Part shown: in pieces, positions 58,087 through 64,000 of the stretch
Numbering within the stretch: the first letter of the stretch is position 1
How the letters are laid out: each line of letters begins with the position of its first letter
Assembly: GCA_010094025.1 (NCBI GenBank)
Contig: ML991795.1
Span: 62,001-126,000 of the forward strand
Direction of reading: 5' to 3'
Source: Viridothelium virens
Taxonomy: Eukaryota; Ascomycota; Dothideomycetes; Trypetheliales; Trypetheliaceae
DNA: 64,000 nucleotides
Position numbers and translations under genes: made by a program
The notes under the pieces: generated by a model
The model's database searches: none
Told to the model about the DNA's origin: nothing
Seen by the model: only the letters and a program-made list of their open reading frames with translations

Positions 58087-60841
58087 TCACTCCTTCGCAG
58101 AATTAGGCTCGACCTCCTCGATCTCTCCTTCCTCACTTCCAGATTGCAGTGCGGGATCCTCCTTGGGTGGTTCCGACGACTTGTGGCGGCGCTGTGGCGA
58201 ATGGGAACCGTAGTCGCGGCGTTGTCGCTGTGGTACCACAAAAGAATTACACATTAGCTTTCAAGTTTGAATTTGACTGTTGGGGGCTACAAGTGAAGGA
58301 GTACGTGAAGAAATAAACTTTTACAGCTCCACACGGTTACGCCACGATGGCTACACCGGAATCTGGAAAGCTGTCCCTTCTTCAGAGAAATGTAGCAGGC
58401 ATAGAAAAAGTGTTCAAGACACTCATACCCATCCAAATCTACAAGGCTGCGTCATGTGGACTGTGCCAAGTGTAGATATCAGGCTCGGTTTCAGGAACAG
58501 GGGTACAACTCGTAAAGAGGCAGCCCACCTTATGCAAATAGAGGCCCTCACTGGCCTCACTCTCCTCACTGCGCGGGCGTCGACCCAAGCTGGCGGACCC
58601 ACTGCCGCGGTCCTCAGCTCCGGTGCCTTCGCCATAGTCGAGCGCTCGGCTCTTCGATCGCAGGTCAGAGCGCGAGACATAGCCCCTCTCTCTTTCGGCC
58701 TCACGCTCCCGCCGCGCGACATCGTGATTCGTGCCGCCAAACCAGCTATTGCGGCGGTCGCGCCAGTCACGGTCGTCACGCGTGCTGCGTGCGCGCGGCG
58801 AGCGAGGCGGTGGAGACAGGCCCGTGGTGCCGGTGCGGTGGTGCTGACGCTCGCGGTCGGCGATGGCTTTGCGGCGGTCGGCTTCGTAGGGATCGGCTTC
58901 TGGGCTGCGCGTGCGACGGGTGGTGCGGTCGCGGTCGCGGTCACGATCGCGGTGGGAGCTGGAGGCGCCGTTGCGGGGGTCGTGACGGTCGTGGTGGCGG
59001 CGTGGGTGCTCGCGTGTGGTGTCGTCGGCTTTCTCGCGGAGGCGGCGCTGGAACTTGTCGAAGGCTGCCTTACGAAGGTCGTCGGAGTCGAGAGCTTTGT
59101 ATTCGGGGGTGTCTTCGACGCGTGAGCGGACGCGTTCCCAGGTATCTTCGAGTGAGACGGGTGGATTGAGGTGCTTGATGCATGAACGAAGATCGTCAAT
59201 CGCACGACGTTGACGCTTTTCGATGTGATGGGATGATTCTTCAAGCTTCTTTGAGAGCTTTTCCTTCAGGCGGTCGAAGATGAGTTGGAGGGAATCAGTG
59301 TCAAGATTTGCGGTGCGACGGTTATTGCGCATAAATTTGAGGAAGTCGTCAAAAGAGGTCTGCGGAATAAGCTCGAAGCGCTGGTCTTCTATAACATCAA
59401 GGACATCATTACGCTTTGCGCGAAGGGTTGCCTCGTCTTCTTCAACGACGTCCCAGAAGAAATCGAGAGGTGTTGACCCTGGCTGGCCCAGCATATCGGT
59501 GTAGCGGTGGTCGTCTTTAAACAACGGGTAAACATTCATCCATTTAGAGCCCGCTTTGACGTGTCCTTTGGCTCTCAACTCGCCCAGGAGCTCTTTAAAA
59601 GCATCGCGATTTTTGCGTTCACGGCGATATTTGAGAACCTTCTCTCTTTGACGGCGTTCATTCCAGTCGCGTTCGAGCGTTTTAATGTGATTTTCAAACA
59701 CACCGAGTATCTCAAATTTTTCAAGGGTTCGGAATTTGGGATCATTCTGGAATTTCTCGTTGGACTTGATACGCTCTTGGGCATCAAACCAGCGAGTGTA
59801 CGGTTCCAGTCTCATAGACCCAAGAATATCAGCAAGCTCGTCAACCGCAGCTTTGCGCGCGGCTTCTTCTTCTTCGTTGTGCTGGCGGCGGAGCTCTGCG
59901 ACGTATTCTTCGAAGAGAGCGCGACGCTCATCTTCGTTATCGGTCGATCGGAATATTGTCTCGTCCTGGATGATTGGTCGGATTGTTTTCCAGCGGGAAT
60001 AATAGACAATCTCGGGGTGTCGTCTGAGCATTATGCCAAAGTCATTGCGGAGCTTGGCGACCCTCTCCTTCTCTCGCTCCTTCTCCTGTTCGCGTTGCTG
60101 CAACAGATATTTCTCAAAAGCAAGCTTTCGATCTTTGGGATCTTTCACAGCCCGGTAATGTGGGTCTCTGGCGCAAGCCTCTACCATTTGCTGGAATGTC
60201 CAGTCTTGTTGTACGCCAACTCGTTTGAGCAATTTGAAAAACGCAGCTTCAGCCTCCTCGGCAGAACCAAAATTGGTCTCCTCGGAGCCAGGTATAGCAG
60301 CAGCTCTAAACCCATCAGCAGAGCCGTATCCGAACTGTCTGTCGTGGCCTGTTCTCTCATGGGCACTCCATGGCTCATTGCGCTCATTCTGCGAATTATA
60401 CTGTTGCGACGAATACGGTGGCCGAGAGAAGGTGGAGGCGCCCCCAGCAACGAATGTTTGTTGACTGAAAATCAGTATTAGTAGGGTATTTAGTTTTTCG
60501 AGGGAAATCAACCTACGTGGTACTGGGTCGCTGAGCAGATCGCTGGGGTGGCTCTGCATCCTTGAACTCCTGTGGCATTTCCCATGTTGTCTGATTCGTT
60601 TGCTTGTTGTGCCAATACTTGCGGCCATCAGAACTGTATTCCGTCCATGGAGAATTCTTGCGAGCTCTCTATTGTTCCTCGTTAGTGCGTATCAGGATAG
60701 CTTGGAAGTAGCACAACTCACTTCAGCCGGTGTCATCAAGGCTTCTGGCTTCTCCCATTGCGTTTCCTTGGTCTGGCTGTTGTAGTAGTAAGTTCTACCA
60801 TCCGGTGCCTGGGCCGGCTGCCACAGAGCTACACCGTTCAT
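58087..60841 (-). CDS. PRP40: U1 snRNP splicing factor PRP40 (WW-FF protein)
   Basis: Exons: 60841-60722, 60668-60517, 60464 to about 58529, and a last exon 58227-58087; in this model the protein has 782 residues. Two WW domains open it (LWQPAQAPDGRTYYYNS; WTEYSSDGRKYWHN), each followed by the conserved W-E-K/M-P. A series of FF domains follows, starting EEAEAAFFKLLKRVGV, then the helical repeats with F..F and TWERVRSRVEDTPEYKAL. The C-terminus is an Arg/Asp/Ser-rich tail. The donor of the last intron (AAGGTGGGC near 58528) is my weakest point, because that intron would be 301 bp, far longer than others here. PRP40 bridges the 5' and 3' splice sites. Confidence 0.9.
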
Positions 60842-61193
60842 TGTGAAGAGCAGGCGCGATAGCCTCGCGCAAGCTCATCCGGGCAGTAAATTGACGCGTG
60901 TTGTGTTCAGCGAAGCCCGCGAGAGTGCGAGAGCTGACTAAAGAAGTGAAAGCGTAAATTTCCCAAAGTGAGGTTGAAGCTCTAAGGGCTCCGTAGCTAG
61001 TAAGTTTTTGCGCGCAAGCGAGCTTAAGCGCGCGGCCGAGTGATGCAAGCGTTAGATCACTGACCCCTGTCGCGTCACACAACTCGCATCTATCAACCTA
61101 CCTACTTGCGCGGAATGCATCCCTGCGAAGGTAAATTCAGACAGCCAGAATTTGCTAAACTCCTTCCTCAACCAATCTCGAGCATGTCTCGAT
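60842..61193. promoter_or_regulatory. Divergent promoter of PRP40 and TRS65
   Basis: A 352-bp promoter region between two housekeeping genes. It is unusually rich in GCGCG/CGCGC-type steps near 61005-61035. Confidence 0.5.
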
Positions 61194-63139
61194 ATGTCCG
61201 ATCGCCTAGATGAGTCCAAGATAAGAGCCAGTGTGGATTTCGCAGAAGCGTCGGTGCTAGACACAATTGTTCCTGCCATACCGAGCGTAAATATTCAAGA
61301 TGCATTTCATGATTGGGACGGAACCTCTTCTGCTCAGGGAGCAAGTCTACTCCCATTCATTGAACAGAGGCAGTTTCTACTCTTTGGTGAGCCTCTACTG
61401 CTCCCATCTCCTCGAGGCTTATCCTCTTACTCATTCCTAGGTTACTAGATGAACATATACCGGTTTACCTTGTCCTTCGCGCTCCCGTCACAGGCGAAGA
61501 TATTCTGAAATCATATTTGTCACGGTTGGCTATCAATCTGCAAGCTCACGCCGTTGATATCGCTCCGCAACCTCCCTCCAAGGATCCTCCCTCGAATCCA
61601 AATACATCGACTGCTCGTTCACTCGCCCAACCAAAAGACCTCCTGTATTCCGAAGACATTGCCCAAAGCCAGCATCCTTTCATCGCAGTTCGCGCAGTTA
61701 GTGATGAAGAAGATGCCGAGGAAGTCGATACGCAACAAGTTTATGTAATTTGGAGAAAGACCATCTACTTAGGCCGTCCAAAGATTCGCATGCAGAAGCC
61801 TGCCATATATTTTGCTGCAACAGCCAGTCTGAAGCACTTCGAGCAAAAGTCATCAATTGACGGGGCAGATGAGTACCTCGAAAGCAATGTAGCCTCTCCA
61901 ATGAACCTGCTGGAGCCATTCAATTATGATCCTGCTTTTGCGGGCAAAGGACTATATCTTTCCGCTTCGCGCGTAACTAAGGTTTCTCCTGCAAAGCCTA
62001 CTACTCACGAATTCTCGCGGCCCCTAAGGACGAGCAACCGGAAAATGTTTCAAGCTGCTCCTGCCATTCTGCTAAAAGTACATTATACAAGAATGCCACC
62101 TGGTTCCAAGTTCCCTGTCCTGGCCTCACTCAGCCTGGAAGTCACTGCATTTGCTAGCTCTGATGTTAGAATCGAGGAAATCCACACGCAGCTATCCAAT
62201 GGAACATGCGAGACGTTTGGTATCGATAATCTGCAGTTACCCGTGACACAGAGTCCAGGTAACGAGACAACATGGGTTCGCCGGTTGGCATCCACAAATA
62301 TTCCAGAAGGAAGAGATAGTGCAAATATCCACCTTTTCGAAATCAAAGTGCTTGGGAAAGTTCTACTTTCTGATGACTGTTCTGCGGCGATCGAGGTCAT
62401 TTGGAGAAGCAACGTCGATCTTGGTCCGTTGCCTCCAGCTCCTGGTACAAGGTAATTAATAATCAATTTCTCTTCGAAATCACCTGTCATTGCTGTACCC
62501 CAATTGATACGAGGCTTAGGAATTCTCAAAGCTTGTCCAGAGGCCGAGGTGCAAGTATATCTTCCGCAACATCTGCGCAAGCTTTGCGTCGTCCATCCAG
62601 TGTAGATGGAGGCGGAGACCAGAGTCCGCCTTCGACGAATGATTTTGGTATCACCGTCACATTCTCTGGGCCGGCAGAAGTTCATGTGGGTGAGATTTTA
62701 CGTTGGGATGTCCTACTGCTCAACCGTTCTCCACATCGGAGAAGCCTTGCTATTATAGCTTTACCGAAACGGAAGAGAGTCAAATCTAGCCATCACTTTG
62801 GACAAAGCGAGGGTGGTTCTATTGCACATGCCATACTCGACGAGCACACGTTGTATTCTCTTCAAGCCCGAGCAACTCTAGAGCCAGTAGGGTTGGTGAG
62901 CCTGAGTCCAGATGTACGGATAGGGTTTGTCTCTCCCGCCATAGTTTGATGTCAAGCTCGCAGTACTAACATCCTGTTCCTCCAGGCCGCTGGCGCCAGG
63001 TGCATGTTACCAAACGTCGCTTGAATTTTTAGTGTTGACTCCTGGAATTTTGCATCTAGACGCGGTGCGCGTCTTTGACCTTGCCACTCAGCAGTTCATC
63101 GACACTCGAGATCTTCCTGATACTGTAGCATTAGAATAA
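61194..63139 (+). CDS. TRS65: TRAPP complex subunit Trs65-like protein
   Basis: Four exons: 61194-61386, 61449-62451, 62520-62924, 62986-63139. They close in frame to 584 residues. I chose the start MSDRLDESK at 61194; 14 more codons upstream are also open. The N-terminal part (RASVDFAEASVLDTIVP) and the beta-sandwich blocks (VTFSGPAEVHVGEILRWDVL; LSLEVTAFASSDVRIEE) follow the Trs65 domain of fungal TRAPP-II. The final strand (LHLDAVRVFDLATQQFIDTR) is a typical ending. Trs65 helps activate Rab GTPases at the Golgi. The sequence diverges strongly between fungi, so the identity rests on architecture rather than catalytic residues. Confidence 0.85.
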
Positions 63140-63651
63140 GCATGAGAATAATATGAACACGGGCATGTTGAATTTCCGGTGAGTTATTTCACCGGCAACA
63201 TTTGCCTGTGACCCGGCAAAGCCAGTAGCGAAAGTACTTAAATCAAGTGATCTCAATGTAGAGCATGACGACGGAGATATAAAGAATTCATCGTAGGATC
63301 GTAAAGATGCAGGAGCTATAAGAAAACAGTTCCGAAAGATGTCCAAGTGGTCAATTGAAATTTGAAGTGTTTCCCCAAACGCAGGATGTGCCACCATCCA
63401 ATAGAGATGCGCTGAGACTCCGCCTGCATCCTCTCCTCTTTAGGCTCCTTCACGCCGCCGCTCTGAAACCCGCATCCCTTCCTTCAACTCCGCCAGCCCT
63501 TCGTTCGCAGGCACGAACGGCCCTATTTCACCTCTTCCACCTCATCACTCACCTCTCTCCCCACCCTGCTTGGTACACTGTCACGGGCTTTCTCTCACAT
63601 TCACCAGCTGAACGCACCTGCCGCACAGTCCACCGAAGTCACGTCATCAAA
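63140..63651. other. Intergenic stretch upstream of the Mpv17-like gene
   Basis: About 510 bp, covering the TRS65 3' flank and the promoter of the following gene. The last 200 bp are pyrimidine-rich, as fungal leaders often are. Confidence 0.5.
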
Positions 63652-64000
63652 ATGTCGTCCTTTGTCGAACAACGACGTCGCCTCCTGCGAAACCTCAACT
63701 CCAGATATATCTACGGCAGAGTGGTCAGTTGAGCCTCGTCCAAGACTTTCGCTGCCATAGCGTGAATTGTGGACGAAATCTACCACGTACCTAAGGCATC
63801 TGAAGCTAACTTCTTGACAACTGTAGCCTCTGCTCCACGCCTTCGTCTTCCTCTTTCAGCTTGCTATGGTGTCTATACTTACGCGGAAATTCAGTGCCTA
63901 TTATGATCGCAGACCTGGTATGATGGCATTAGGATCTACTGGAGAGCGTAGCTTGCTAACCAAGACTTCATTAGTCCTTACGACCATGATAACCAACGCC
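63652..64000 (+). CDS. Probable Mpv17/PMP22-family membrane protein (5' part)
   Basis: Only the start is visible. Exon 1 begins with ATG at 63652 (MSSFVEQRRRLLRNLNS) and runs to about 63723. After an intron ending CTGTAG at about 63827, exon 2 runs to about 63917 and encodes a hydrophobic helix (HAFVFLFQLAMVSILT) and SAYYDRRP. A third exon begins at about 63975 and gives VLTTMITNA before the window ends. YY-x-RRP-VLTTM-x-TNA is a pattern I associate with Mpv17/PMP22-type channels of inner mitochondrial or peroxisomal membranes in fungi. The visible part is short, so the family call is tentative. Phases across both introns agree. Confidence 0.55.

Noticed and set aside
59507-60481. A 324-codon open stretch on the plus strand.
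   Set aside because: It lies exactly antisense to the PRP40 exon and follows that gene's codon pattern; a shadow frame.
1-64000. tRNA genes, rRNA, CRISPR arrays.
   Set aside because: Looked for B-box-like GGTTCGA words and repeat arrays; hits were inside coding regions or lacked a foldable partner. None supported.

Overview
This window comes from a filamentous ascomycete (Pezizomycotina) chromosome. Most genes carry short introns of about 45-60 bp, Zn2Cys6 regulators are present, and the families are typical of the group (AA9 LPMO with CBM1, OPT transporter, CorA-like and Trs65-type proteins). I cannot name the species. A few lines of sequence suggest an atrochrysone/emodin-type metabolism, but nothing pins the order.

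Left part (1-15 kb): the edge of a polyketide cluster. It starts with the last domain (ACP) of a non-reducing polyketide synthase that has no thioesterase after the ACP. A cytochrome P450 pseudogene follows (1.9-3.75 kb). Then come a divergent pair of accessory genes (nuclease-fold-like protein and FTA2-type kinase-like protein), an AflJ/MdpA-like co-regulator, a DUF1772 anthrone-oxygenase-like protein and an AflR-type Zn2Cys6 regulator. PKS without TE, AflR/AflJ pair and DUF1772 oxygenase together fit an anthraquinone (emodin-like) pathway. The partner thioesterase, reductases and decarboxylase are not visible here and may lie to the left.

Middle (15.8-45 kb): accessory genes. An AA9 LPMO has a damaged or non-canonical first intron. 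The standout is at 18.37-20.45 kb: a MazG-like nucleotide pyrophosphohydrolase overlaps by 14 bases an intronless GIY-YIG/DUF2075 helicase. This looks like an intact bacterial operon captured by a fungus. It is followed by a divergent Zn2Cys6 regulator/MFS exporter pair, an OPT peptide transporter, a 185-bp fold-back MITE, a glutamine-synthetase-like enzyme, a large protein kinase converging on a CorA-like membrane protein, an amino-acid permease, a 3.6-kb gene desert and a GPI-anchored Cu-only superoxide dismutase.

Right part (45-64 kb): a compact housekeeping block. It holds vacuolar endopolyphosphatase (PPN1), the CHD1 remodeller divergent from RLI1/ABCE1, the splicing factor PRP40 divergent from TRS65, and the first exons of a probable Mpv17-family gene cut by the window end. 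Gene models below were built by hand from splice signals and frame. Where all phases close, the exon coordinates should be good to the base, but none has been checked against transcripts.
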